Part shown: piece by piece, positions 7,394 through 18,258 of the stretch
How positions within the stretch are numbered: position 1 is the first letter of the stretch
Layout of the letters: every line of letters starts with the position of its first letter
Assembly: GCA_017302165.1 (NCBI GenBank)
Contig: JAFLCW010000002.1
Coordinates: forward strand, 1 to 64,000
From: Alphaproteobacteria bacterium
Lineage (GTDB): Bacteria > Pseudomonadota > Alphaproteobacteria > Micavibrionales > Micavibrionaceae
Length of the DNA: 64,000 bases
Reading direction: 5' to 3'
Program-made: the position numbers and the translations under genes
Notes under the pieces: model-generated
What the model was told of the DNA's origin: nothing
The model's input: only the letters and a program-made list of their open reading frames with translations
The model's database searches: none

Positions 7394-7468
7394 TGGTGCC
7401 GTTGAGAGGAATTGAACCTCCGACCCACGCATTACGAATGCGTTGCTCTACCCCTGAGCTACAACGGC
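7394..7468 (-). tRNA. tRNA-Thr (anticodon CGT)
   Basis: The minus strand folds as a full cloverleaf. Acceptor GCCGTTG pairs with CAACGGC, the D-arm is TAGCTCAGGGGTAGAGC, the anticodon stem ACGCA/TGCGT encloses loop TTCGTAA (anticodon CGT, reading ACG), and GGTTCAATTCC forms the T-arm. The discriminator is A and CCA is encoded. It seems to lie on the element side of the junction at about 7563. Confidence 0.95.
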
Positions 7469-7533
7469 CTAAAAAATGTCTCGACCTTATTATCGCCTTT
7501 TTACGGGCGGGGGCAAAGTCGTAACCCCCTAGT

Positions 7534-7539
7534 ATTATA
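7534..7539 (-). promoter_or_regulatory. TATAAT -10 box upstream of tRNA-Thr(CGT)
   Basis: On the minus strand a perfect TATAAT lies 66 bases before the tRNA 5' end and is followed by a G-run. No good -35 box is seen at 16-18 bases. It suggests this tRNA copy has its own promoter. Confidence 0.4.
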
Positions 7540-7563
7540 GTTCTTTTTTCAGCCGACCGTTTA

Positions 7564-7601
7564 ATTACGAATGCGATGCTCTACCCCTGAGCTACGACGG
7601 C
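7564..7601 (-). pseudogene. 5' half of a tRNA-Thr(CGT) gene (broken copy)
   Basis: These 38 bases match 36 of the 38 bases from the 5' end through the anticodon loop of the intact tRNA-Thr(CGT) at 7431-7468. The match stops abruptly just after the anticodon; the following bases do not form the other anticodon strand or a T-arm. It lies 12 bases from tRNA-Thr(TGT). The likeliest reading is the host gene cut by integration of the element at 1-7563, making 7563/7564 an element junction. Confidence 0.75.
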
Positions 7602-7613
7602 GTGTTGAAAAAA

Positions 7614-7688
7614 TGGTGCCGGCAGAGAGGATTGAACTCCCGACCTTCGGTTTACAAAACCGCTGCTCTACCGCTGAGCTATGCCGGC
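7614..7688 (-). tRNA. tRNA-Thr (anticodon TGT)
   Basis: The minus strand shows acceptor GCCGGCA/TGCCGGC, D-arm TAGCTCAGCGGTAGAGC, anticodon loop TTTGTAA (TGT, reading ACA) closed by CGGT/ACCG, T-arm with GAGTTCAATCC, discriminator A and encoded CCA. The bottom pair of the anticodon stem is a G-A mismatch. Confidence 0.95.
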
Positions 7689-7904
7689 AAAAATCGGGCA
7701 AAACGTAACAAAATATTGTCTGTTTGAATAGAGTTATTCCGGCCTCACCCATGGATTTTTGACTGTTTTTAACATTATCCCCGCTCTGAGCAAGAAAACA
7801 GCCCCTTTATTTGGCAGAAAACCAAATATCTGCTAGATTATGTATCTATTTTTAAACAGTATATGATTCTATAACCTACTGAAAATTAAGGTTTTTTAAA
7901 AATC

Positions 7905-9104
7905 ATGGCGGAAAAAGGCGAAGGCGCAAGTGATGTTTTTACAGGATGGGCCATCCTGGGCGTTATCCTGCTGGCCTTTGCGTGGTTGCTCTGGTGGATC
8001 TGGGGAGATCAGATTGCGAATATCGTGCGCTGGTATCGCTATGCCCAGATGTGGGTCATCTCTTTTATCCTGCCGGATGATTACACCATCATCTGGCGGG
8101 GGTTTACCGTTAATTTTCATGAATGGTTGGATCGTGTTGCCACCATGCCCGCCAGCCAGATTGATTTAAAAACACTGGGTTTATTCTCGACTCTGGCACT
8201 CACCCCGTGGAAATATATTTTCTCTGCCCTGATTTTTGCCATGGGGATATGGGCTTACACCAAAGGCCCCGGCACACATTATCGAACCAAACTTGATTTG
8301 ACGGGATTAATTCGGCACCAATCCAAAGTATTCCCGATGATTGCCCCGTTTGTAAAGTTTGATCCGTCCAAACGTCCGCCGCGCGCGCCGGGAAGCCCTG
8401 TTCCCGCGGAATTGCCGTTATTTGCCGAAGCGCTGGGCCCCGAAGAGTGGTTGGCCTATCATGTTATTCCGGTACCCGGTGGCAAAATTGATAAAGATGC
8501 CGTCGCCAAAGCCTTTAGCCAGCAACTCGGCAAACGTTGGAAAGGCGTCAAGGGACTGGCTCCCTATCAGGAAATTCTGTTGGCCGGTTTTTGCCTCAAA
8601 GCCGCCCGAAAACGTCATGATTCAGATGAATTGTTAGGCCGCTTATCCCAATGCTGGTCTCATGATAAAGGACTAAAGATCAACCGGGGCTTACTGCGTG
8701 ATGCCCGGAAAATTCTGGCAAACAAGGATATCTCCGGCAAGACCCTTGCGAAATGTCATCAACATGCCTTTGAAACAACCGCCCTCATGCGCGCCTTGAT
8801 GACGGCCCGTGAAGAAGGCGGGGTATTGGCACCCGCACAGTTTTTATGGCTCAGAGGATATGATCGTGCCTTGTGGTACCCGCTGAACAATTTAGGGCGC
8901 AATTCCTATCACATGGAGGCCATGGGCGCGATGGCGCATTATAAGGCCGAAAAACTGGCACAGCGTCCTATCCCCCAGCCTAAAATTGATGGAGCCGTTC
9001 AAGCCATTTCAGAATACATGTCCTCAGACCGCGCCCGTCCTATCCCGCAACTGGATTATACAGGATCCAAAAAACGTGGCATTAAACAACTAAAAACTGC
9101 TTAA
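7905..9104 (+). CDS. dotM: Type IVB secretion protein DotM/IcmP
   Basis: The 399-residue length and layout match DotM/IcmP. There is a first membrane segment at about 12-34 (hydrophobic with WLLWWIW) and a second at about 95-116, then a long cytoplasmic domain rich in basic helices (RWKGVKGLAPYQEILLAGF, LWLRGYDRALWYPLNNLG). Known role: part of the coupling subcomplex with the DotL ATPase, presenting substrates to the Dot/Icm (T4BSS) channel at the inner membrane. It is followed by a small membrane protein and then DotL; in Legionella icmP and icmO are also adjacent and in this order. The 200 bases upstream hold no gene. The rest of the Dot/Icm set is not in the window. Confidence 0.85.
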   Translation: MAEKGEGASDVFTGWAILGVILLAFAWLLWWIWGDQIANIVRWYRYAQMWVISFILPDDYTIIWRGFTVNFHEWLDRVATMPASQIDLKTLGLFSTLALTPWKYIFSALIFAMGIWAYTKGPGTHYRTKLDLTGLIRHQSKVFPMIAPFVKFDPSKRPPRAPGSPVPAELPLFAEALGPEEWLAYHVIPVPGGKIDKDAVAKAFSQQLGKRWKGVKGLAPYQEILLAGFCLKAARKRHDSDELLGRLSQCWSHDKGLKINRGLLRDARKILANKDISGKTLAKCHQHAFETTALMRALMTAREEGGVLAPAQFLWLRGYDRALWYPLNNLGRNSYHMEAMGAMAHYKAEKLAQRPIPQPKIDGAVQAISEYMSSDRARPIPQLDYTGSKKRGIKQLKTA

Positions 9105-9122
9105 ATGAAAGATTGAAGACCG

Positions 9123-9632
9123 ATGATGTTGATAAAAAAGACAAAAAATAATTCCGAAGGTCAGGCGCAAATTGTTGACGGGAATCTGGTTTTATCCCTG
9201 CCGCACGCCAAAAGCCCGGTTGTCTGGCGGTGGGATTTAACACAAGCCAAGGCGTCTGCTCTTGAGGTTAGTGAACAAGATCATGGTTTTGATCTGGTCA
9301 TGAAAACAGCCTCTGACGGCGTTCAGAAAATAGCGTCTTTTGGATCACGGGATGCGGCCGTGGGGGCATTGATGATGGCCTCTGAGGCCATGAATGGCGC
9401 ACAGGGATCTTCGTTTGACCGGGCGTCGGAAGGGGCAAAATGGTTGATTGCTCTCGCCGGGGCTATAGTGGTTATTGCTCTCTTCTTTTTTTTGGCGCGC
9501 ATGACACCTCAAGAAATAGCCCCTTATGTGGCAACCGGGTCTAGCGCGTCAATGGCAGGCACAAATGACAACCCTGAAAATTCATCTGGCGTTCCCGTAT
9601 CAGCCGACGATCTTTTAGGGGATATTCAGTAA
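9123..9632 (+). CDS. Small membrane protein between DotM and DotL
   Basis: This 169-residue protein has a soluble N-terminal part of about 100 residues, containing a VWRWDLTQ strand and a region ending in ASEAMNGAQGSS. One membrane helix at about 108-128 (WLIALAGAIVVIALFFFLA) follows, and a short Asn/Ser-rich tail ends in DDLLGDIQ. I do not recognise it; no equivalent is known to me between icmP and icmO in Legionella. It starts 19 bases after dotM and ends 23 bases before dotL, so it is surely in the same operon and may be a lineage-specific part of the coupling complex. Confidence 0.75.
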   Translation: MMLIKKTKNNSEGQAQIVDGNLVLSLPHAKSPVVWRWDLTQAKASALEVSEQDHGFDLVMKTASDGVQKIASFGSRDAAVGALMMASEAMNGAQGSSFDRASEGAKWLIALAGAIVVIALFFFLARMTPQEIAPYVATGSSASMAGTNDNPENSSGVPVSADDLLGDIQ

Positions 9633-9655
9633 CAACCAGAGAACGTTTTTTATAA

Positions 9656-11929
9656 ATGGCACTCGATCTAAAAAAGCACGCCGTCACCAGTAAAACCGTT
9701 CGCCGGGATATCCGGCCGCTTTATGTGCGGTTTTGGGAATGGCTTAAGAAACCCTCTAACGCCCTTATCATCTTTTTGATGGGTGCCATGATGCCGTTCT
9801 TTGTGCCCATGACCGCCAACCTGATGGATATCGTATTTTTGGGATATCTTTTTATTTTCTGGTGCATGAAAAAAACAGACCGGAAACTCCCGGCCAAGAT
9901 GCCGATGGGGGCTCCGTATTTTGACTCCAAAAACACCGCCGCCGGACGCGGGGGGAAAGCCGAAGGTATTCTATATGTAGGCTATGACCGAACCACGTCA
10001 GAACAATTATGGTTTACGAACGCCGATGCCCGAACACACATTCTGTATTTGGGGACAACCGGTTCCGGTAAAACAGAAGGACTTAAATCTTTTGTCACCA
10101 ACGCCCTGACCTGGGGATCTGGGTATGTGTATATCGACGGTAAGGCGGATACAGATTTATGGTCATCCTTGTGTGCGCTCGCCATGCGATTTGGTCGGGA
10201 TGATGATTTGCTGGTGCTGAACTATATGACTGGTAACTCGGATGCGCGCGCGCCTTCGAACACCATGAACCCGTTCTCCAGCGGCTCTGCCTCTTATTTG
10301 TCCAACATGCTGGTATCCCTGATGCCGGATGCCGAAGGCGATAACGCGATGTGGAAAGAACGCGCGGTATCATTGATGAACTCACTGATGCCCGCACTGA
10401 CATGGAAACGGGATCATCAGGAAATGCCCCTATCCGTGAGCACAATTCGGGATTACTTGAATTTAAGTAAGATTATTGAACTCTCGCGCGATCGATCTAT
10501 CCCCGAAGGTTTAAGCGCGAGTATCAAAGGATATCTGGATACACTGCCCGGTTATGTCGAAGCCGCATTCGATGATAACGGCAAGGAAAAACCCATGGGG
10601 CCTGACCAACCTATGGTGGATACCACCACCGTGCGTCAGCAACATGGTTATTTGACCATGCAGTTTACCCGCGCTCTGCAATCTCTCGGCGACAACTATG
10701 GATATATTTTCGATGCACAAGCCGCCGACGTGGACATGGTCGATATTGTCCTCAATCGCCGTATTTTGATCGTGCTGATTCCTGCCCTTGAAAAATCAGG
10801 CGATGAAACAGCCAACCTCGGGAAAATTGTAGCGGCCACCATTAAGGGAATGATGGGGTTGACGCTCGGGGCAACGCTTGAAGGGGAAAGCGCCACCGTC
10901 ATTGAAAATAAGCCTACCCATTCAGCTACGCCGTTCATGACTGTGTTTGACGAGGTTGGATATTACACCGCGCAAGGGATGGCCGTGATGGCGGCACAGG
11001 CTCGTTCATTAGGGTTCTGCCTGATCTTCGCGGCGCAGGATTTGCAGGCCATGGAAAAACGCGTGAAGGAAGAAGCGCGATCAATCACCGCCAACTGTAA
11101 CATTAAAATTTTCGGAAAACTTCAAGACCCAACCCAGACTCGTGAGTTTTTTGAAAACCAAATGGGTAAAGGATACATCCTGAAATCCACCGGATACCAG
11201 TTACGCGGGGGCATGTCATCCGGATCTTTCTTTGATAACCAACAGGCGAGCGTAGATTTAGCTTCGCGCGCTGATTACGACGACTTGAAAGAAATGACCG
11301 AAGGACAAGCTATTATTTCTTTTGGTCTGGATGTCATCCAAGCCAACATTTTTTATTCAAATCCCGGCCATGCCAAGGCCATGCGGGTCACACGGTATAT
11401 TGCCTTGCCACCGCCCGATGAACACATCATCAAGAATACCGCACAAATTACAAAATTGCGTGACTTGCTGGTGCATAAAACATGGACGGCTCTCGGGTCT
11501 GATGTCAAAATCAACACACCACCCGAAATTGAATCCTTAAGCGAAGGGTATCTGACCGGCGTTGTCCGTAAAAGAGACCCGATTGAATGCGGTATTTTTG
11601 CGCTGGCCGAATTACACGCCCAGAAATTCCCAGACGAAGCCCGAGCCGCCCTTGACCCGCCGCCCGCTTCGGTTCCTGACCCTGCGCCTACCCCGTCTAT
11701 GCCTACGGAAACATCTTCGGTTTCGCCGGATATGGCTTTGGCGGCACCGCTCGCGCCACCCGTGACATCATCTGCTTGGGACACGCTGGTCAAAGAAACC
11801 GCCACATCACCCATAAGCCCACAACCCTATCGCAAAACGACACTAACTGATGATATCGCCACCATCGTACGCGAAGCCGGGGAGAATATTCATCAGGTTC
11901 TGTTTAAAAAAGGCGAACGCCGTGAATAA
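9656..11929 (+). CDS. dotL: Type IVB coupling ATPase DotL/IcmO
   Basis: The 757-residue protein has two N-terminal membrane segments (about 35-71) and the TraD/VirD4-like ATPase core: Walker A GTTGSGKT at 133-140 and Walker B with D432-E433 in a VFDEVGYY context. An AAQDLQAMEK stretch and an Arg/Gln-rich ATPase end follow. This is the T4CP of type IVB systems, which docks substrates and energises their transfer at the inner membrane. The last ~100 residues are rich in Pro, Thr and Ala and look unstructured; in Legionella the DotL C-terminus carries the IcmS/IcmW/LvgA adaptor site, but similarity there is not visible. Its TAA overlaps the next gene's GTG start. Confidence 0.9.
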   Translation: MALDLKKHAVTSKTVRRDIRPLYVRFWEWLKKPSNALIIFLMGAMMPFFVPMTANLMDIVFLGYLFIFWCMKKTDRKLPAKMPMGAPYFDSKNTAAGRGGKAEGILYVGYDRTTSEQLWFTNADARTHILYLGTTGSGKTEGLKSFVTNALTWGSGYVYIDGKADTDLWSSLCALAMRFGRDDDLLVLNYMTGNSDARAPSNTMNPFSSGSASYLSNMLVSLMPDAEGDNAMWKERAVSLMNSLMPALTWKRDHQEMPLSVSTIRDYLNLSKIIELSRDRSIPEGLSASIKGYLDTLPGYVEAAFDDNGKEKPMGPDQPMVDTTTVRQQHGYLTMQFTRALQSLGDNYGYIFDAQAADVDMVDIVLNRRILIVLIPALEKSGDETANLGKIVAATIKGMMGLTLGATLEGESATVIENKPTHSATPFMTVFDEVGYYTAQGMAVMAAQARSLGFCLIFAAQDLQAMEKRVKEEARSITANCNIKIFGKLQDPTQTREFFENQMGKGYILKSTGYQLRGGMSSGSFFDNQQASVDLASRADYDDLKEMTEGQAIISFGLDVIQANIFYSNPGHAKAMRVTRYIALPPPDEHIIKNTAQITKLRDLLVHKTWTALGSDVKINTPPEIESLSEGYLTGVVRKRDPIECGIFALAELHAQKFPDEARAALDPPPASVPDPAPTPSMPTETSSVSPDMALAAPLAPPVTSSAWDTLVKETATSPISPQPYRKTTLTDDIATIVREAGENIHQVLFKKGERRE

Positions 11930-12623
11930 TCCTGAAACTTCTCACCCTGAACAGGGGAACGTCTTTGTCTTTGTCTTGATCGGCATTGTGTTGTTTGCCG
12001 CACTTGCCTTTACCTTTACCCGAAGCGCCCAACAAGGCACTGGGAATTTTACGATCCAACAAGCGCGTGTTGCGGCCGGGGATATTTTATCTTACGCACA
12101 ATACATGGAACGGGCGGTCAGTAAAATTCGGGTGCGGCGGGTATCTGAAAGCTTACTCGACTTTGAAAATACATCTGTCACAGGTTATACCAATCCCGCC
12201 TGCACATCGGGGGCGTGTGAGATCTTTAACCCTCAGGGTGGGCAAATGGTCTGGCAAAATCCGCCTGCCCAAGCCAACAACGCCAGCCCCTGGGTGATTA
12301 ATGGCACCACCCGCGTGAGCGGCGTCGGTACTGATGGCGCCGTGGCCAGTGCGGCAGATCTTTTGCTGATACTTCCGAACGTTGATAAAACTGTCTGCGC
12401 AGAGATCAATACACGCCTTGGGATATCCAATCCTTCGGGCAATCCCCCCCGTGTGACGGGTAGCACCGTGAATGTGACAGCAAAATTCATCGGCGGGTTT
12501 TCCATGGTCGGTGACCCCATTTCGGTGACTGAACTGAATGGCCGTTCGGCGGGCTGTTTCGAAGGTAATGGCACCCCTGCCACCGCTACCTATCATTTTT
12601 ATCAGGTTTTGCTTGCCCGTTAA
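11922..12623 (+). CDS. Pseudopilin-like membrane protein in the Dot operon
   Basis: GTG at 11922 overlaps the dotL stop and is preferred over longer forms lying in dotL. The 233-residue product starts with a short hydrophilic leader (PEQGN) followed by a hydrophobic helix VFVFVLIGIVLFAALAF. The remainder is mostly beta and extracytoplasmic, with paired cysteines (CTSGAC around residues 85-90, later Cys about 160 and near 213). This looks like a type IV pilin/pseudopilin N-terminus with a globular domain, although the usual Glu at +5 is not seen. I infer it is exported or membrane-anchored and co-expressed with DotM/DotL. No defined family is recognised. Confidence 0.7.
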   Translation: MNNPETSHPEQGNVFVFVLIGIVLFAALAFTFTRSAQQGTGNFTIQQARVAAGDILSYAQYMERAVSKIRVRRVSESLLDFENTSVTGYTNPACTSGACEIFNPQGGQMVWQNPPAQANNASPWVINGTTRVSGVGTDGAVASAADLLLILPNVDKTVCAEINTRLGISNPSGNPPRVTGSTVNVTAKFIGGFSMVGDPISVTELNGRSAGCFEGNGTPATATYHFYQVLLAR

Positions 12624-12680
12624 ATTCGGGGACAGTATAATCCGTATCAATATACAGATTCGTATGATGTAAGGATTCTG

Positions 12681-13361
12681 ATGGCTCGCACCGCCCGCCT
12701 TGTTATTCCCGACACCCCGCACCATATTTGCCAGCGGGCGCAACGCGATGACTTTATCTTTAATGACAAGGAAGATTTTGAAACCTACACGGCGTTCTTG
12801 AAAGAACAATGTGACAAACAAGGCGTCGGCATATGGGCTTATGCCCTGCTTCCCAATCAAATTCATTTGATAGCTGTGCCTCGGCATGAACATTCTCTGG
12901 CCGATGCCATCGGCGAAGCGCATCGCCGCTACACGTTATACATGAATGACCGAGAAAATTTGGTGGGGCACTTATTCCAAAACCGGTTTTATTCTTACCC
13001 GATGGATGAATCCTCTTTGCTATCAGCGGCGCGCATGATGGAGCGTTTACCTGTGCTGTCCGGCATTGCCCCCACCCCCGAAAGCTATTTATGGTCGTCC
13101 TGCCGCGCTCATTGCAAGGGGCGCGATGATCGGTTGATGCAAGACCGCGTTATTCCCTTTTTAAAGCCGGATTGGGCGGGGTTTGTTCAGGAATGGCCAC
13201 ACCCGCAGGAACTGACAATGATTCAAACGCATCTTCATACAGGACGCCCTAGGGGTTCAGATGATTTCCTCAACGCGATCGAAAAAACCACAGGCCGAAC
13301 AGTTCGCCCACAAAAACGCGGACGTAAGCCCAAAATCACCACAGAGATAAAAGCGGCCTAG
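12681..13361 (+). CDS. RAYT/IS200-like transposase with altered HUH motif
   Basis: The 226-residue protein has the typical RAYT (REP-associated tyrosine transposase, Y1_Tnp) pattern: PHHICQRA near residue 13, YALLPNQIHLI at 54-64, RRYTLYMN, GHLFQNRFYSYPMDE, then a C-terminal basic GRKPK tail. The family's HUH motif is usually NHVHL; here it is N-Q-I-H-L (Q60, H62), so the first metal-binding His is replaced by Gln. Activity as a nuclease is doubtful. The sequence GGGGACAGTATAATCC at 12628-12643 resembles a head sequence I remember upstream of related genes. It is a single gene between the dot operon and argS, possibly domesticated. Confidence 0.75.
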   Translation: MARTARLVIPDTPHHICQRAQRDDFIFNDKEDFETYTAFLKEQCDKQGVGIWAYALLPNQIHLIAVPRHEHSLADAIGEAHRRYTLYMNDRENLVGHLFQNRFYSYPMDESSLLSAARMMERLPVLSGIAPTPESYLWSSCRAHCKGRDDRLMQDRVIPFLKPDWAGFVQEWPHPQELTMIQTHLHTGRPRGSDDFLNAIEKTTGRTVRPQKRGRKPKITTEIKAA

Positions 13362-13367
13362 GGACGC

Positions 13368-15125
13368 TTACATGCGTTCGGGTATGTCTATCCCCAGCAA
13401 GGACAGCACAATATCCATCTGGCGGCACGTCATGGCACAGAGTGCCAGCCGGGAATTCCGAATATCGATATTCGTTTCTGAGAGAATATGGCAGTTCCCA
13501 TAGAAAGAACTAAAAGTTTGCGCCAACCGGAAAGCATACTCACATAAATAATGGGGCGCGTAGTTTTTCAGCGCGGCCTCAACTGCTTCGGGGAATTCAG
13601 CTAACAACAGCGCAAGCGGCCGATCTGGCTCATCCAATATCAAAGACGCATTAAAATCTATAGATTTTTCAGCGCGGCGTAGAAGAGATTTAATCCGCAC
13701 CGCCTGATACAACAAATAAGGCCCGGTTTTTCCTTCAAATCGCGAGAGGCGATCCAGATCAAACACATAATCTGCCTGACGGGCATTTTGAAGATCGGCA
13801 AATTTGATGGCCGCAATCGCCACCTTGTGCGCGACATCATCACGCTCGGTGGCATCAAAATCTTCGGCCACATGGGCTTCGGCCATACGGGCTCTCGCTT
13901 TTTCGATGGTAATATCGATCAAATCTTCAAGGCGCATGACGCCGCCTTCGCGGGTTTTAAACGGCTTGCCATCCGTGCCATTCATCGTGCCAAACCCGGC
14001 ATGGGTTAATTCAACCGCTCCCGGCACAATCTGTGCCTTTCGCGCGGCACGAAATAATTGTTCGAAATGAAGATTTTGCCGTTGGTCAACGATGTACACA
14101 ATTTTTGATGGTTGATAGAGCTTCATGCGCTCCACCAATGTCGCCATATCCGTGGTGCCATACATGACCGCGCCATCGCGTTTATACAAAATCATGGGTG
14201 GCATTTCTTTTTTATCATCCGGCATGGCCACGGGCACAACAACAGCACCGTCACTTAACTCGGCTATACCTTTACCCTTAAGATCCTCCACCATCGGGGC
14301 AATATAATCATGCACATCGGCCTCGCCCTTCCACAAATCGAAATGAACGCCCAGCGCATCATAGTTACGCTTCATCCCGACAACAGACACACGGCGGATC
14401 ATCTGCCACAAGGAATAATATGGCTCTGCCTTGTCCTGCAATTTAACGGTGTTTTCTTGGGCTTCCTGCATCAAGGCGGGGTCGGCCTTGGCTTCGCCCG
14501 CGGCCTTGGGGTAACGAATGGCCATATCTTCCATTAAGGCCTGAACAGATTCAGCGTCGTTAATATTTGTTTGGGTCACAATATCCGTTTCACCTCGGCG
14601 CATATAATCACCGATCAACATACCCATATGGGTGCCCCAATCCCCCATATGGACATCGCCGAGTGTCTTATATCCGGCAAATGTCATGATCCGGCGAACG
14701 GAATCCCCGATAATCGCGGCACGTAAATGCCCCACATGCATGGCTTTGGCGATATTAGGGCCGCCATAATCCAGTATCGCCGTTTCACCTTGGGCAAACA
14801 ACGGAACACCTTCACGGGGGTCATGTCCCTGCGGCGCATGATGAGCCGCCAGATAGGCATCAGAGATATTGAGATTAATAAAACCAGGCCCGGCGATACT
14901 GACCTGCGTAAAGATATCCTGCGCTGAAAGACTCTCGACGATGGCTCCGGCGACCTCTCGCGGGTTCTTTTTGGCCGCCTTGGCGGCGTTCATCGCCCCG
15001 TTACATTGAAATTGCGCCAGATCAGGACGATCAGACACCATCACCCGGCCAAAAGCGGAATCCAGCCCCTGCGCCGCAAAGGCCTGCCCCACATGTTCAG
15101 AAAGTTTTTGAAGAAGAGAGGTCAT
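13368..15125 (-). CDS. argS: Arginyl-tRNA synthetase
   Basis: The 585-residue protein begins with the ArgRS-specific N-terminal domain (about 1-110), then DYGGPNIAKAMHVGHLR with the HVGH signature at 130-133. The catalytic domain has the GDWGTHMG motif and the FKTREGG loop in place of KMSKS. The C-terminal helical domain ends with an M-terminal ERM motif typical of the enzyme. It attaches arginine to tRNA-Arg in the cytoplasm. The gene lies convergent to the RAYT gene, 6 bases away, and downstream of an AT-rich hypothetical gene. Confidence 0.97.
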   Translation of the reverse strand: MTSLLQKLSEHVGQAFAAQGLDSAFGRVMVSDRPDLAQFQCNGAMNAAKAAKKNPREVAGAIVESLSAQDIFTQVSIAGPGFINLNISDAYLAAHHAPQGHDPREGVPLFAQGETAILDYGGPNIAKAMHVGHLRAAIIGDSVRRIMTFAGYKTLGDVHMGDWGTHMGMLIGDYMRRGETDIVTQTNINDAESVQALMEDMAIRYPKAAGEAKADPALMQEAQENTVKLQDKAEPYYSLWQMIRRVSVVGMKRNYDALGVHFDLWKGEADVHDYIAPMVEDLKGKGIAELSDGAVVVPVAMPDDKKEMPPMILYKRDGAVMYGTTDMATLVERMKLYQPSKIVYIVDQRQNLHFEQLFRAARKAQIVPGAVELTHAGFGTMNGTDGKPFKTREGGVMRLEDLIDITIEKARARMAEAHVAEDFDATERDDVAHKVAIAAIKFADLQNARQADYVFDLDRLSRFEGKTGPYLLYQAVRIKSLLRRAEKSIDFNASLILDEPDRPLALLLAEFPEAVEAALKNYAPHYLCEYAFRLAQTFSSFYGNCHILSETNIDIRNSRLALCAMTCRQMDIVLSLLGIDIPERM

Positions 15126-15129
15126 CTAA

Positions 15130-15723
15130 CTAATTAAATATTTTAACAACATCTTCGAAGGATTTTTTACCTTCAGTAAGCTTTTTCCGCCAAAACTGTA
15201 TCTCATTAAATGCCTTTGGCTTAGTCTCCGTTTCCCATAGCTCTGATTTTTTACTGGCAGAAACTCTATTTGATTCTATGGAGTTATTTATCATTTGTTC
15301 GCTACTTACAGATAGAGAGTTTATAGCGTTTTGCAAACCAGACATTACATGCATCTTATCTTGGGAACCAAGATATTCTGCAAAAAAGCCATTTTGATAT
15401 AGCTGTATACAAGTAGCACTAAAAATATCAGAAAATTTAAAATATCCGTAATATTTTGACATTTCTACATGACCGGAAATTACTTTTTGTTCGTAGTTAT
15501 TTAACTCACGCAGAAATTCATCAATTTTTACTAGATTACAATTAAGTTCAAAGACTAATGCTTTTTTTGCCTTATTTTTGATAGAGTTATTTACACGGTC
15601 ATTAACTAAAATGTTTATAAGAACACCTATAACAATACCCAAGACAATACCAAATCCTTCAAAAAATGAAGGCATCATTTCGTTCCAGAATTCACAAGAA
15701 AGAAAAGCAATATCACCCGACAT
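15130..15723 (-). CDS. AT-rich hypothetical membrane-anchored protein
   Basis: The 197-residue protein has an N-terminal membrane helix (FFEGFGIVLGIVIGVLINILV) and a helical soluble part of about 150 residues with many Asn, Lys, Ser and Glu. No family is recognised. Its codon use, with many AAA, AAT, TTT and ATA codons, clearly differs from gyrB and argS on either side. It is wedged between them with 2-4 base gaps, so it probably rides on the gyrB transcript. This is the pattern of a recently acquired gene inserted into a core operon. Confidence 0.7.
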   Translation of the reverse strand: MSGDIAFLSCEFWNEMMPSFFEGFGIVLGIVIGVLINILVNDRVNNSIKNKAKKALVFELNCNLVKIDEFLRELNNYEQKVISGHVEMSKYYGYFKFSDIFSATCIQLYQNGFFAEYLGSQDKMHVMSGLQNAINSLSVSSEQMINNSIESNRVSASKKSELWETETKPKAFNEIQFWRKKLTEGKKSFEDVVKIFN

Positions 15724-15725
15724 TA

Positions 15726-18176
<2,451 letters not shown>

Positions 18177-18258
18177 TTACCTATCTAATGTGATGATTTT
18201 TATAGCATTTTTAAGGGCTTTCGCACACCTAAAAAGATCAGATTTACCCCCTTGTTTT

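Noticed and set aside
7564..7601. A further functional tRNA-Thr
   Set aside because: The 3' half (second anticodon strand, T-arm, acceptor 3' strand) is missing.
7885..7905. CtrA site before dotM
   Set aside because: TTAAGGTTTTTTAA has a 6-base spacer and lies in an A/T-run.
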